Assembly (NCBI GenBank): GCA_903952145.1
Contig: CAJBES010000204.1
Coordinates: 1 to 35,579, forward strand
DNA: 35,579 nucleotides
From: an uncultured Opitutaceae bacterium
GTDB lineage: Bacteria > Verrucomicrobiota > Verrucomicrobiia > Opitutales > Opitutaceae
Direction of reading: 5' to 3'
Part shown: positions 6,924-15,676 of the stretch, piece after piece
Layout: every line of letters begins with the position of its first letter
Numbering within the stretch: position 1 is the stretch's first letter
Program-made: the position numbers and the translations under genes
The notes under the pieces: generated by a model
Seen by the model: the letters and a program-made list of their open reading frames with translations, nothing else
What the model was told of the DNA's origin: nothing
The model's database searches: none

Positions 6924-9509
6924 TCACTCGGGTTTCGTCCCGCCCAAGGGAAAGCGTCCCAGCCGCGACTTCGCGAGTGTGGCGCCGGGCAGCTTCGTGC
7001 TGAGGATGAGGCTCCAGGCGTCGCGCGCCTGGTCGAGCATCGCCTGTTGCTCATAGAGTCCGCCGAGTTCGAGGAGGGTGCGCGACATCCAATAGCGCCC
7101 CTTGGCGCCGAGTTGGGCCGCGTGCGTCTCGTCGAGCAGGAAGGCCGTCACCACGTCGCGCCACCATACCGCCTCGGCGCGGTCTGGCTGACCGCGCTTT
7201 GCCAGCAGGTAGCCAAGGTTGAAACCCGCCTCGACGCGCGCATCCACCGGTGCGTCAACGCGGTCCCGCAGTTGCTCGAAAAGCGCGATGGCGCGCTCCG
7301 TGTGGCCGCTGGCGCGCAATGACTGCGCATTGTGGCACTCGGCCAGCGCGAGTTGGGCGAGCACAACATCCTGATGTTGCGCGAAATTGTTCACGAGCGC
7401 CTCGTAGACCTGCTGCGCCTGGGGGAACTGATTCAGTTTGCGCAGTAGATCGCCCTGAGTGAGCCGTGCGTAGAAGACCAGGTCGCTCCGCGGGTATTTG
7501 GTCACCATATCCTCGATCAGCTTGTTCGCTTCCTCGAAATTGGCATCCTGCCCCCGCCGCTCGGCATGCAACGCCGCCTGGTAAAGCGCGTAGGGGGCGT
7601 AAGTATTGCCGGGAAAATCATCGGCCAGCTTCGTAAGCAGGCGCTGGGCTTCCACCGCCTGATCCTGCTTCGCGTAGTAGTCCGCCTCGACGATGTAGGA
7701 ATACACGGCTGCATCCGTGCGAGGGAAATCCTCGCGCAATTTCTTCAGCAATGCCAGCGCAGGCTCTTTACGCCCGAGCGCGAAACTCGCCTCCGCTTTC
7801 AGCAGTGCTCCAGAACTCGCGATCGCCGTCCGCAACTCGACCCCCACCCCCTCGAGCGGGGCCACCAGCATGTCCACCAGCCGCAGCGTCTGTTCCGCCT
7901 GTCCTGCTTCGAATGACAGCCGTGCCTGCAGCCAGGCCATGCGCGCCCGCAATTCCGGCGGTAACCGCGGCGCGCCGTCTGCTGCGCCGAGCAGCTGGTT
8001 GACGCGCGCGTAGGCCGCTGTGGTCTGACCGGCAACCTGCAGCGCCCGGGCCAGGTTCCACTCCGCCTGCCAGCGGTTGACCGCATCGAAGACCGGTTCC
8101 TGTGCGAGCATATCGAGCTGGGACTGCGCCACATCGAGCCGCCCGCCAAAAATCTCCGCCAGCACGTGCTGGAACATCAGCGCACCCGGGGCCACGCCCT
8201 CGGGCACCTCCCCCAGTGCCGCAGTGTAGGCTTCGGCGGCGCTGCGGTAGTCCCGGGCGCGAAACCATGCCTCCGCCACCAGCACACCCAATGCCGCCCG
8301 GGTGGGTCCTGCCGGCAACGCCGCCGCCGCCTTGACGGCCTGATCCGCCGCGGTGCGGTAGCGTCGCTGCTCCCAGGCTGTGGCCGTGAGCACCCCAAAA
8401 GCGTGGGCCTTGCGCTGCGAGCCGGGGAATTTCTCCAACAGCGCACGCGCATCCTCCTCCGCCTGCAGGTAATTTTTCCCCGCCAGCGCCACCTCCGCCC
8501 GGAAAAGCAACAGGTCCTCGAGGATGGGGTGCGGCGCGGCCGTGCCAATCAACAAGTCCAGTTCGCGGCGAAACTGACTTCGGGCCGGGTCCCGGGTCGA
8601 GGCCCGGGCCAATGCCTGCACCGCGATACGCTGCTTGTCGCGGTCATCACCGCTGGTGAGCAGCTGCTGCAGCGCGCTGCGTCCGGCCCCGCTTTCGGCG
8701 CCGGCAATCAGGCCCAGCAGCAACCGGAAGTCATCTGCTTCGGTGCGTTCCTCCGATGGCAATACGAGAAGCTGGCGCTGCAGTTCGGCCACCGCGTCGC
8801 TCTGGCGACCAAGCGCGTTAAGCATGACTGCGTAGGTGCGGGCGAAACCATAGCCGGCCTTGCGCCCCTGCAGTCGCTCCATATTCCGGCGTGCTTCCTC
8901 GGCCAGGGTGGGGTCCATCGGTCCGGCACGCAAACGCGCCTGTTCGCGCGCCAGCATGAACCGCGCCCTTGCCATCTCGGAAACCGCCGCCGCCAGCGCC
9001 TGCTCGTAGTGCCCGCGTGCCCGGCCAAGGTCGCCCGCCGCATCCGCCAGCAAGCCCTGCAGGAAAAAATACCAGCCACGGTCTTCCGGTGGCAGTTCCT
9101 CGGGCTTGAGACTGGCGACCGCTGTGCGGGCTTCGTCAGTTTTCCGCTGCTGCGCCGCAATCAGTGCCGCGCGCAATTGCCACGCAGGTCCCCGCAAGCC
9201 AATGTGGCCCTGCAGCGCCAGTGCGGCCTCGACGTGTTTACCCTCATCGAGCAAGGCGGTTGTCAGCGCCAGCGTCATCCGGCCCCGATCCCCGCCCGGC
9301 TGTGCAAGCAACTCCCGGTAGAGCGCCGCCGCCGCCGAAGGAAAGCCCAGCTCCTGGGCGCGTTGCGCCGCGGTCAGCGTGAGGGCGTTGCTCCCGGCCG
9401 TGGCGGGTGTGACGCCCGGGACGCTGATCAATGGCGTGGGTGCATGCAGTGGCTCCTGCGCCGGTGCCGCCACCGCCATGGCGAGTATGATGATTGGGAT
9501 GAGACGCAT
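6924..9509 (-). CDS. large secreted tetratricopeptide-repeat protein
   Basis: 861 residues from the ATG at 9509; a GTG at 9515 would add two. A signal peptide is plain (MRLIPIIILAMAVAAPAQ), so the protein is expected in the periplasm. The rest is almost wholly helical and Ala/Leu/Gln-rich with repeated TPR-like units, for example AALYRELLAQPGGDRGRM, EEDARALLEKFPGSQRKA and AQQVYEALVNNFAQ. The later repeats resemble the YbgF/BamD type that follows Tol systems. It is the first gene of the operon with ExbB, ExbD and the TonB-like protein. TPR proteins are known partners of some TonB clusters, for example the TonB2 systems of Vibrio. A scaffold or substrate-recruiting role in the periplasm is inferred. 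Confidence 0.8.
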   Translation of the reverse strand: MRLIPIIILAMAVAAPAQEPLHAPTPLISVPGVTPATAGSNALTLTAAQRAQELGFPSAAAALYRELLAQPGGDRGRMTLALTTALLDEGKHVEAALALQGHIGLRGPAWQLRAALIAAQQRKTDEARTAVASLKPEELPPEDRGWYFFLQGLLADAAGDLGRARGHYEQALAAAVSEMARARFMLAREQARLRAGPMDPTLAEEARRNMERLQGRKAGYGFARTYAVMLNALGRQSDAVAELQRQLLVLPSEERTEADDFRLLLGLIAGAESGAGRSALQQLLTSGDDRDKQRIAVQALARASTRDPARSQFRRELDLLIGTAAPHPILEDLLLFRAEVALAGKNYLQAEEDARALLEKFPGSQRKAHAFGVLTATAWEQRRYRTAADQAVKAAAALPAGPTRAALGVLVAEAWFRARDYRSAAEAYTAALGEVPEGVAPGALMFQHVLAEIFGGRLDVAQSQLDMLAQEPVFDAVNRWQAEWNLARALQVAGQTTAAYARVNQLLGAADGAPRLPPELRARMAWLQARLSFEAGQAEQTLRLVDMLVAPLEGVGVELRTAIASSGALLKAEASFALGRKEPALALLKKLREDFPRTDAAVYSYIVEADYYAKQDQAVEAQRLLTKLADDFPGNTYAPYALYQAALHAERRGQDANFEEANKLIEDMVTKYPRSDLVFYARLTQGDLLRKLNQFPQAQQVYEALVNNFAQHQDVVLAQLALAECHNAQSLRASGHTERAIALFEQLRDRVDAPVDARVEAGFNLGYLLAKRGQPDRAEAVWWRDVVTAFLLDETHAAQLGAKGRYWMSRTLLELGGLYEQQAMLDQARDAWSLILSTKLPGATLAKSRLGRFPLGGTKPE

Positions 9510-9632
9510 GCGCACGCCGTCAAGTTGCTCGGCCCCATGGAAACAATCAACCGCGTTATAAACAGTTCCGGCTCGCCGTAAAAGGTTCCCGGCCTATGCT
9601 CACCCCGTTCGTCCAAACCTTATCTTATCCCT

Positions 9633-10232
9633 ATGAGCGCTCTCATCATCCTCGGCATTCTCCTCGCCTTCATCGCCACCCTCGCCCTCTGGGCCGTTGG
9701 CATCTACAATACCCTCGTCTCCCTCCGCAACCGCTTCAAAAACGCCTTCGCCCAGATCGACGTGCAGTTGAAGCGTCGCTACGACCTCATTCCCAATCTC
9801 GTCGAGGTCGCCAAGGGCTACCTGAAACACGAGAGCTCCACGCTTGAGGCCGTCATCAAGGCCCGCAACATTGCCTTCGCCGCCTCCCAATCGGCCGCCG
9901 CCAACCCCGCCGATGCCAACGCCGTCAAGGGCCTGATTTCCGCCGAGGCCGGTCTCGGGGGTGCCTTGTCCCGCCTCATGATGGTCGCCGAGCAATACCC
10001 CGACCTCAAGGCCAACCAGAACATGATGCAACTCACCGAGGAGCTGACTTCGACCGAGAACAAGATCGCTTTCGCACGCCAAGCTTACAATGACAGCGTC
10101 ATGGGCTACAACACGGCGCGCGAAACCTTCCCCAACGTCATCTTCGCCGGCATGTTCAGTTTTCTCCCCGCCGAACTCTTCAAAATCGAAGACCCGGCCG
10201 AACGCACCGCACCGCAGGTCAAGTTCACCTGA
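9633..10232 (+). CDS. LemA family protein
   Basis: 199 residues. An N-terminal membrane span (about 2-24, SALIILGILLAFIATLALWAVG) is followed by the LemA signature: IYNTLVSLRNRFKNAFAQIDVQLKRRYDLIPNLVE, then the long helix pair ending in YNDSVMGYNTARETFPNVIFA and PAELFKIED. LemA proteins are membrane-anchored helical proteins with a periplasmic or external domain; their biochemical role is not settled. This gene is followed at 74 bases by an M48 protease on the same strand, a pairing seen in several bacteria. It is transcribed divergently from the TPR operon across 123 bases. Confidence 0.93.
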   Translation: MSALIILGILLAFIATLALWAVGIYNTLVSLRNRFKNAFAQIDVQLKRRYDLIPNLVEVAKGYLKHESSTLEAVIKARNIAFAASQSAAANPADANAVKGLISAEAGLGGALSRLMMVAEQYPDLKANQNMMQLTEELTSTENKIAFARQAYNDSVMGYNTARETFPNVIFAGMFSFLPAELFKIEDPAERTAPQVKFT

Positions 10233-10306
10233 ACGGAAACCGGTTATTGGGCATGAGCCGGGGTAGTTAGGTCCTGCCGCCTCAACCCTGCCCCATTTTC
10301 CACCCC

Positions 10307-12340
10307 ATGGACTTCTTCGAGGCCCAAGCCCGCGCTAAAAAGCGCACCACTCGCCTCGTCGTGCTCTTTGCCCTGGCCGTCCTCGGCACCATTGTCGCCA
10401 GCTATCTGGTCGCCATCCTCATTGTCCAGCAGGCCGCACCGCGGGGCCGCCAGCTTGAATCTGATTACTGGCAATACCAACGCACTGCCGTTTGGGATGG
10501 CGGCCGGGCGCTGACCCGCTGGTGGGACCCGCAGATCTTCGGGTTGGTCACCGGCGGCATTCTGCTCATCGCCGGCGGCGCCTCCTTGTTCAAATGGCTC
10601 AGTTTTCGCGCCGGTGGCAGCGCGGTGGCCGAAAGTGTCGGCGCCCGCCGCCTTGAGCCCGGTCGCGCCACGCCTGACGAACGCCGTCTTCTCAATGTTG
10701 TCGAGGAAATGGCCATTGCCTCCGGCGTGCCCATTCCCGCCGTCTACGTCCTCGATGACGAACCTGCCATCAATGCCTTTGCCGCCGGTCTCACCACGGG
10801 CGACGCCGTCGTCGCCGTCACCCGTGGCACCCTCGAGAAGCTCTCCCGCGACGAGCTTCAAGGCGTCGTCGCCCACGAGTTCAGTCACATCCTGAACGGC
10901 GACATGCGCCTGAACGTAAAGCTCAGCGCCATTGTCTTCGGCATCCTCGTCATCGGGCTGATGGGCCGCGGCATCCTTTATTCTCTCGGTCGCGGCCGGG
11001 TGCGGGTCGGCGGCGGCAAAAACAAGGGTGGCGGTGTCGCCCTCATCCTCGTGGTCGGACTTGCACTCGTCCTCATAGGATATATCGGCTATTTCTTTGG
11101 CCGGCTCATCCAAGCCGCGGTTTCGCGCCAGCGCGAATTTCTCGCCGACGCCTCGGCCGTGCAGTTCACCCGCAATCCCGCCGGCATCGGCGGCGCCCTT
11201 AAAAAGATCGGCGGTTACGCCCTGGGCTCCACCGTCGTCGGCCCCAAGGCAACCGAGCTCGGACACTTCTTCTTCGCCCAGGGCTTCCGCTCCCACTTCG
11301 GCGGCCTTTGGGCCACGCACCCTCCCTTGGCCGAGCGCATCCGCGCCGTCGATCCGCAATGGGATGGCCAGGTCTTCACGCCCGATACTGTCGTGAATGT
11401 TGCCCGCGAGAGTTTCCAGACCGCGGGGTTGAACCGGCCGCACCTGGCGCCGGATGAAAATGCCCGCCGCGGTTTCAACACCGCCACCGGCACCTCTCCC
11501 ACCCTACCAACCTCCCGCATCCCCTTTCAACCCGCCGCCATTCTCGCCGGCCTCGGCGCGATCACCGAAGCCCATTTCATGCGCGTGCAGGCACTGCTCG
11601 ACGCCCTTCCCTCCGGCCTGCGCGAGGCGGCGGGTGATCCGGCGCATGCTATCGCGCTGGTCTTCGGTCTGCTCCAAGGCGCCACTGAGGCCGAGCACAC
11701 CACCGCCCGCGAACTCGTCGAACGCCACGCCGACCCGGAAGCCGCGGCGCAGATGGACCGGCTGGTTCCCGCGCTGGCCGCACTCGACCCGGCGGCCCGG
11801 CTCCCGCTCCTGCAGCTCTGCACCCCCGCCCTGCGCCGGCTCGATGGCAATGCCATGGAGCGCTTTGTCACCACCCTTGACGAACTCGTCCATGCCGACG
11901 GCCGGGTAACCACCTTCGAATTCGTGCTCCAGAAAGTTCTCCTCCGTCACCTCGCCCTCGCCCGCACGCCCTCCCAAGCCGTGCAGTTCGATTCCTTCAA
12001 CGCCGTCGCCGGTGACATCGCCATCGTGCTCTCCACCCTCGCGCGGAGCGGCCAGGACGCCGAACCTGCGGTCGCCGCCGCGTTTCTGGCCGGCGCCGCC
12101 CAGCTTCCCCTCATTGCGCATTCACTCGGCCTCGCGCCGGCCGCCCAAACCGGCTTCGAGGCGCTCGACCGCGCCCTCGACCGTCTCGCCGTCAGTTCGC
12201 TCCCGATCAAGAAACGCCTGCTCACCGCGGCAACCCACGTCATCGGCAGCGACGGCACCGTGACGGTCGGGGAGGGCGAACTCTTCCGCGCCATCGCCCT
12301 CGCGATCGACTGTCCCGCCCCGCTCCTCGACGCCGCCTGA
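10307..12340 (+). CDS. membrane M48 (HtpX-like) metalloprotease with C-terminal TerB-like repeats
   Basis: 677 residues, about twice the length of HtpX. Membrane spans lie near 17-40 and 77-97, with two more at about 209-229 and 244-268. The zinc motif HEFSH is at 190-194 (VVAHEFSHILNGDMRLN), and the third ligand lies in REFLADASAVQFTRNP. After about residue 370, a long extra region has two segments of TerB-like pattern: ELVHADGRVTTFEFVLQKVL, and THVIGSDGTVTVGEGELFRA at the end. M48 membrane proteases degrade misfolded membrane proteins. The tail is therefore a probable TerB-like regulatory or docking domain, an inference from pattern only. Probably co-transcribed with lemA. Confidence 0.9.
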   Translation: MDFFEAQARAKKRTTRLVVLFALAVLGTIVASYLVAILIVQQAAPRGRQLESDYWQYQRTAVWDGGRALTRWWDPQIFGLVTGGILLIAGGASLFKWLSFRAGGSAVAESVGARRLEPGRATPDERRLLNVVEEMAIASGVPIPAVYVLDDEPAINAFAAGLTTGDAVVAVTRGTLEKLSRDELQGVVAHEFSHILNGDMRLNVKLSAIVFGILVIGLMGRGILYSLGRGRVRVGGGKNKGGGVALILVVGLALVLIGYIGYFFGRLIQAAVSRQREFLADASAVQFTRNPAGIGGALKKIGGYALGSTVVGPKATELGHFFFAQGFRSHFGGLWATHPPLAERIRAVDPQWDGQVFTPDTVVNVARESFQTAGLNRPHLAPDENARRGFNTATGTSPTLPTSRIPFQPAAILAGLGAITEAHFMRVQALLDALPSGLREAAGDPAHAIALVFGLLQGATEAEHTTARELVERHADPEAAAQMDRLVPALAALDPAARLPLLQLCTPALRRLDGNAMERFVTTLDELVHADGRVTTFEFVLQKVLLRHLALARTPSQAVQFDSFNAVAGDIAIVLSTLARSGQDAEPAVAAAFLAGAAQLPLIAHSLGLAPAAQTGFEALDRALDRLAVSSLPIKKRLLTAATHVIGSDGTVTVGEGELFRAIALAIDCPAPLLDAA

Positions 12341-12444
12341 CCTTGGCGACATCGCCGGATTGCAACGGTCACACGAAAAACACCATTGCCTGACCGCGGC
12401 GCAAGCGGCCTGATGCTCGCCGCTTCATCTCTTTCTACCCGATC

Positions 12445-14202
12445 ATGGACCCATCGACGCCCAAGGAATCCCTGCTCACTTCCCCAGCTGCCCGCGCCGC
12501 CCTTGCGCGCTGGCGCTCCGCCCGCTTCGGGCTCTTCATCCACTGGGGCCTCTACGCGCTCCCGGCCGGGGTCTGGCGCGGCAAGCGCGTGCCCTACATC
12601 GGCGAATGGCTGATGTTCCGCGAGAAAATCCCCGTCGCCACCTACGCAAAATTTGCCGCGCGCTTCCACCCGCGCCGCTTCGATGCGGCCGCCATCGTCC
12701 GCCTCGCCAGGGAAGCCGGCCAGCGCTACCTCGTCATCACCGCCAAGCATCACGACGGCTTCGCCATGTATGACTCGCCGTCGAATCCCTACAACGTCGT
12801 CGCCGCCACGCCCTGGGCGCACGACCCGATGCGCGACCTCGCCCGTGAGTGCAAAAAGCAGGGCGTCACCCTCTGCTTCTACTACTCGCAGGATCTCGAC
12901 TGGCACCATCCCGACGGCGCGTGGAACACCTGGGACTACGACGCGAAGCAGAAGGACACCAACCGCTATATCCGCGAAAAGGTCTGCCCGCAGCTCCGCG
13001 AATTGCTCACGCAATACGGCCCGGTCGGCCTCATCTGGTTCGACACGCCGATGACCATCTCCCCGGCGCAATCGGCGGTCATCCGCCGCTTCGTGAAGCG
13101 AATCCAGCCCGGCTGCCTCGTCTCCGGGCGCATCGGCCACGGGCTCGGCGACTACGGCATCCCGCGCGACAACCAGATGCCCCCCGGCCGTCTGAAGGGC
13201 GACTGGGAGGTCTGCGCCACGCTCAATCACACCTGGGGTTTTAAAAAGCACGACCATGCGTGGAAGTCCGTCGACAACCTCGTGCTCACCCTCGTCGAGT
13301 CTGCGAGCAAGAATGCCAATTACCTCCTCAACATCGGTCCCGATGCCGCAGGCCGCGTGCCGGCCGCCAGTGTCACCCGCCTGCGCGCCGTGGGCCGCTG
13401 GCTGAAAGCCAATGGGGCCGGCATCTACGGCACCACGCCCTCCCCCTTCGCCCACGATTTTCCCTGGGGCCGCCTCACCACGAAGGGCCGCGTCCTCTAC
13501 CTGCATTTCTTCCAAAAACCTGCCCGCCGTTTCGAGCTCCGCGGCCTGATCACCAAGGTAACCGCCGCCACGCCCCTCCTCGCGCCCACCCGCACCCTGC
13601 CCCACGTCCAGGAACGGGACCCGGTGACCGGCATCCCGCGCCTGCAGCTCGACCTCGCCGGCCTGCGTTTCAAGGGCCCCGTGACCGTGGTCGCCCTGCG
13701 CCTCGCCGGTGCACCCGCCGTGGTGCCCGGACCCATCCAGGAACCCGACGGCCTGCTGAACTTGCTCACGGCCGAGGCGCGTCCCGGCTCCGATCGTGGC
13801 CGGCCCGCCCTGCACATCACGGCCCTCGGCTTCACCTCCGGCTGGAAACAGACCGCTGACTGGCTGGAATGGAACGCCACCGTGATGCAGCCCGGCCAAT
13901 ACGACGTCGAGGTCGTCACCACCCACCAGCACTTGGAACCGTGGAGCGGCGGACACACCGCCCGCATCGAGGCGGCCGGCAAAACCCTGCGCAAAAAACT
14001 CACCCGCGACAGCGAGCTCGACTACACCCAGAAGGCCTATTTCCCGCGCATCATCACGCGCATGGGCCGCGTCGAGTTGAAGCAGCCCGGCCCGTTCCGG
14101 CTCCGCCTGCACCTCGACAAGATCCTGCCGCCGCCCAAGGACAAGCCGCTCTGGGACGACCTCAGCCCCCTCGTCGTCCAAGTCCGCCTCCTCCCGCGTT
14201 GA
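12445..14202 (+). CDS. alpha-L-fucosidase, glycoside hydrolase family 29
   Basis: 585 residues. The GH29 TIM barrel starts at RFGLFIHWGLYALPAGVW (28-45) and continues with EWLMF, the hallmark KHHDGFAMYDS (101-111) and CFYYSQDLDW. GLIWFD puts the expected nucleophile at Asp200. A later GH29 signature, LVESASKNANYLLNIGPDAAG, and a C-terminal beta-sandwich region follow. The enzyme releases terminal alpha-L-fucose from glycans such as fucoidan or host glycoproteins. No signal peptide is seen, so it may act in the cytoplasm on imported fucosides. It stands alone, not inside a polysaccharide-use cluster; substrate cannot be read from context. Confidence 0.93.
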   Translation: MDPSTPKESLLTSPAARAALARWRSARFGLFIHWGLYALPAGVWRGKRVPYIGEWLMFREKIPVATYAKFAARFHPRRFDAAAIVRLAREAGQRYLVITAKHHDGFAMYDSPSNPYNVVAATPWAHDPMRDLARECKKQGVTLCFYYSQDLDWHHPDGAWNTWDYDAKQKDTNRYIREKVCPQLRELLTQYGPVGLIWFDTPMTISPAQSAVIRRFVKRIQPGCLVSGRIGHGLGDYGIPRDNQMPPGRLKGDWEVCATLNHTWGFKKHDHAWKSVDNLVLTLVESASKNANYLLNIGPDAAGRVPAASVTRLRAVGRWLKANGAGIYGTTPSPFAHDFPWGRLTTKGRVLYLHFFQKPARRFELRGLITKVTAATPLLAPTRTLPHVQERDPVTGIPRLQLDLAGLRFKGPVTVVALRLAGAPAVVPGPIQEPDGLLNLLTAEARPGSDRGRPALHITALGFTSGWKQTADWLEWNATVMQPGQYDVEVVTTHQHLEPWSGGHTARIEAAGKTLRKKLTRDSELDYTQKAYFPRIITRMGRVELKQPGPFRLRLHLDKILPPPKDKPLWDDLSPLVVQVRLLPR

Positions 14203-14233
14203 TTCCGCGGCAACTGACGCGGTCGCGCCGGGC

Positions 14234-14256
14234 GTTGTCATTCATCATCTGACAAC
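14234..14256. promoter_or_regulatory. perfect inverted repeat upstream of sufE
   Basis: GTTGTCA and TGACAAC, 7-bp perfect arms 9 bases apart, lie 34 bases before the sufE start in a short intergenic region. The symmetry and position fit an operator for a dimeric repressor. No regulator can be named. Confidence 0.3.
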
Positions 14257-14289
14257 CTCCGCCGGCCGCCTGCACACTCTCCGGCCGGC

Positions 14290-14694
14290 ATGACTCCTTC
14301 CCAGCAGCAGCTCCTCGATGATTTCCTGCTCATCGAAAACGCGCAGGAGCGCCTCTCCGCTGTCGTGGACCGGGCCCGCCGTCGACCGCCGCTACCCGCT
14401 GCAGAGCGCACCGACGTCCACCGCGTTGCCGGCTGCATCTCGCAGGTCTGGCTCGTCGGCGAACTCCGTGACGGCCGCTGCCACTTCCGCTGTGACGCCG
14501 ATGGTCCGCTTGTGAAAGGCCTCGTCGCCTTCCTCTGCGACTTTTTCAGCGACACCACTCCCGTCGAGATCCTCGCCGACGACACCGACCCCCTCGCCAC
14601 CCTCGACCTCCTGGAAAACCTTTCTCCCACCCGTCGAAACGGTCTCGCCGCCGTCTGCGCCGCTATCCGTGCCTTCGCGCAGTCGTCCCGCTGA
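14290..14694 (+). CDS. sufE: SufE-family cysteine desulfuration protein
   Basis: 134 residues, slightly short but within family range. The SufE pattern is clear: QQQLLDDFLLIENAQERL, then RTDVHRVAGCISQVWLVGEL with the sulfur-accepting Cys49, then CHFRCDADGPLVKGLVAFL and LSPTRRNGLAAV. SufE takes persulfide sulfur from SufS and passes it to the SufBCD scaffold for Fe-S cluster assembly. No other suf gene is near. A CsdE-like role with the CsdA desulfurase is an alternative. tatD follows after 142 bases on the same strand. Confidence 0.88.
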   Translation: MTPSQQQLLDDFLLIENAQERLSAVVDRARRRPPLPAAERTDVHRVAGCISQVWLVGELRDGRCHFRCDADGPLVKGLVAFLCDFFSDTTPVEILADDTDPLATLDLLENLSPTRRNGLAAVCAAIRAFAQSSR

Positions 14695-14798
14695 ACGGTC
14701 TCGCACCGGAGATTTTCCATCGTTGATTCCCGGAGTTTTGAATTGGGTTGGCCCCGGCCGCCTTTCTGGTGCCACCACGTCAATATTGCCCGATTGGG

Positions 14799-14836
14799 CT
14801 GATTAGCGTCCAATAGGGTTCAACCGTGGTTCAAAT
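14799..14836 (+). repeat. dispersed leader repeat, copy before tatD
   Basis: The 38 bases directly before the tatD start contain CTGATTAGCGTCCAAT and CGTGGTTCAAAT. They match the 40 bases before the ruvB start (29861-29900: CTGATTCGTGTCCAAT and CGTGGTTAAAAAA), in the same orientation and the same place relative to the start codon. Unlike the rest of the window this stretch is A+T-rich. It looks like a dispersed short repeat that ends at a gene start; whether it carries a promoter is unknown. Confidence 0.5.
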
Positions 14837-15676
14837 ATGAAACTCTACGACGCGCACAACCACCTGCAGGACGAGTGGCTGCTGCCCCATCTGGAGCGCA
14901 TCGCCGCCGACCTCGCCCAAGCCGGTATCGCCGGCGCGGTCGTCAACGGCACGACGCCGGACGACTGGCCCACGGTGTCTGCTCTCGCCTCCCGTTTTCC
15001 CTGGGTCGTTCCGAGCTACGGCGTCCACCCATGGGATTGCGGCAACCGCCCCTCCGACTGGCAGGGCCGCCTTGAGTCCAGCCTCGCCACGGAGCCCCGT
15101 GCGGTCGTCGGCGAAATCGGTCTCGACCGCTGGATCCTTGAGCGCGCCAAACCCGACGATCCCCGCCTCGCCGGGCTTCGCCGCGCCCCGCTCGCCGAGC
15201 AGACCGAGGTCTTCGTCTGGCAGTTGGAACTCGCCGCCGCGTCCAACCTCGCCGCCTCCATCCACTGCACCGATGCTTGGGGCGCCTTGCTCGATGCGTT
15301 GCAGCACAGCAAGCTCCCCGCCCGCGGGTTTCTCCTGCACGCCTACGGCGGACCGCCGGAAATGATCCGGACCTTTGCCGACCTCGGCGCGTATTTCTCG
15401 TTCAACGGCGCCTATCTCGATTCCCAGCGCGAGGCCCGGCGCAACACCTTCAAATCCGTCCCCACCGATCGCCTGCTGGTCGAGACCGACGCGCCCGCCA
15501 TGTCGCTGCCCAGTGCATGGCGGTGCCATGAACTGCCCGCCCAGCCGGATACCACGGCACTTAATCACCCTGCCAATATCGCCGCCGTCTACGCCGGGCT
15601 CGCAAACTTCCTCGGCTGGCGCGTGGACCAGCTCGCCCTGCGGGTGGAGGAGAATTTCCTCCGGCTGTTTTTGTAG
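14837..15676 (+). CDS. TatD-family metal-dependent deoxyribonuclease
   Basis: 279 residues of amidohydrolase fold. Metal ligands are visible in order: HNH (7-9, with His7 and His9) at the end of strand 1, YGVHPW (His64), VGEIGLD (Glu93), ASIHCTDAW (His143), FLLHAYGG (His168) and LLVETDAPAM (Asp218). The family contains Mg-dependent 3'-5' exonucleases linked to DNA repair and clearance of damaged DNA. The stop codon TAG is the first part of a REP-like unit (TGTAGGGCGG), so the C-terminus may have been set by insertion of that element. Convergent with tcdA. Confidence 0.92.
   Translation: MKLYDAHNHLQDEWLLPHLERIAADLAQAGIAGAVVNGTTPDDWPTVSALASRFPWVVPSYGVHPWDCGNRPSDWQGRLESSLATEPRAVVGEIGLDRWILERAKPDDPRLAGLRRAPLAEQTEVFVWQLELAAASNLAASIHCTDAWGALLDALQHSKLPARGFLLHAYGGPPEMIRTFADLGAYFSFNGAYLDSQREARRNTFKSVPTDRLLVETDAPAMSLPSAWRCHELPAQPDTTALNHPANIAAVYAGLANFLGWRVDQLALRVEENFLRLFL

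Noticed and set aside
8166-9581. 471-codon plus-strand frame inside the TPR gene
   Set aside because: Composition is Arg/Gln/Gly-rich without domains; the minus-strand frame has a signal peptide and regular TPR helices.
12341-12444. possible terminator or promoter between the M48 protease and fucosidase genes
   Set aside because: No stable stem with a T-run and no convincing -35/-10 pair is visible.
11947-14241. 764-codon open frame on the minus strand opposite the fucosidase gene
   Set aside because: It is low in complexity and rich in Gly, Ala, Val, Glu and Asp, as antisense frames of GC-rich genes are; the plus strand carries a clear GH29 enzyme and a protease end.
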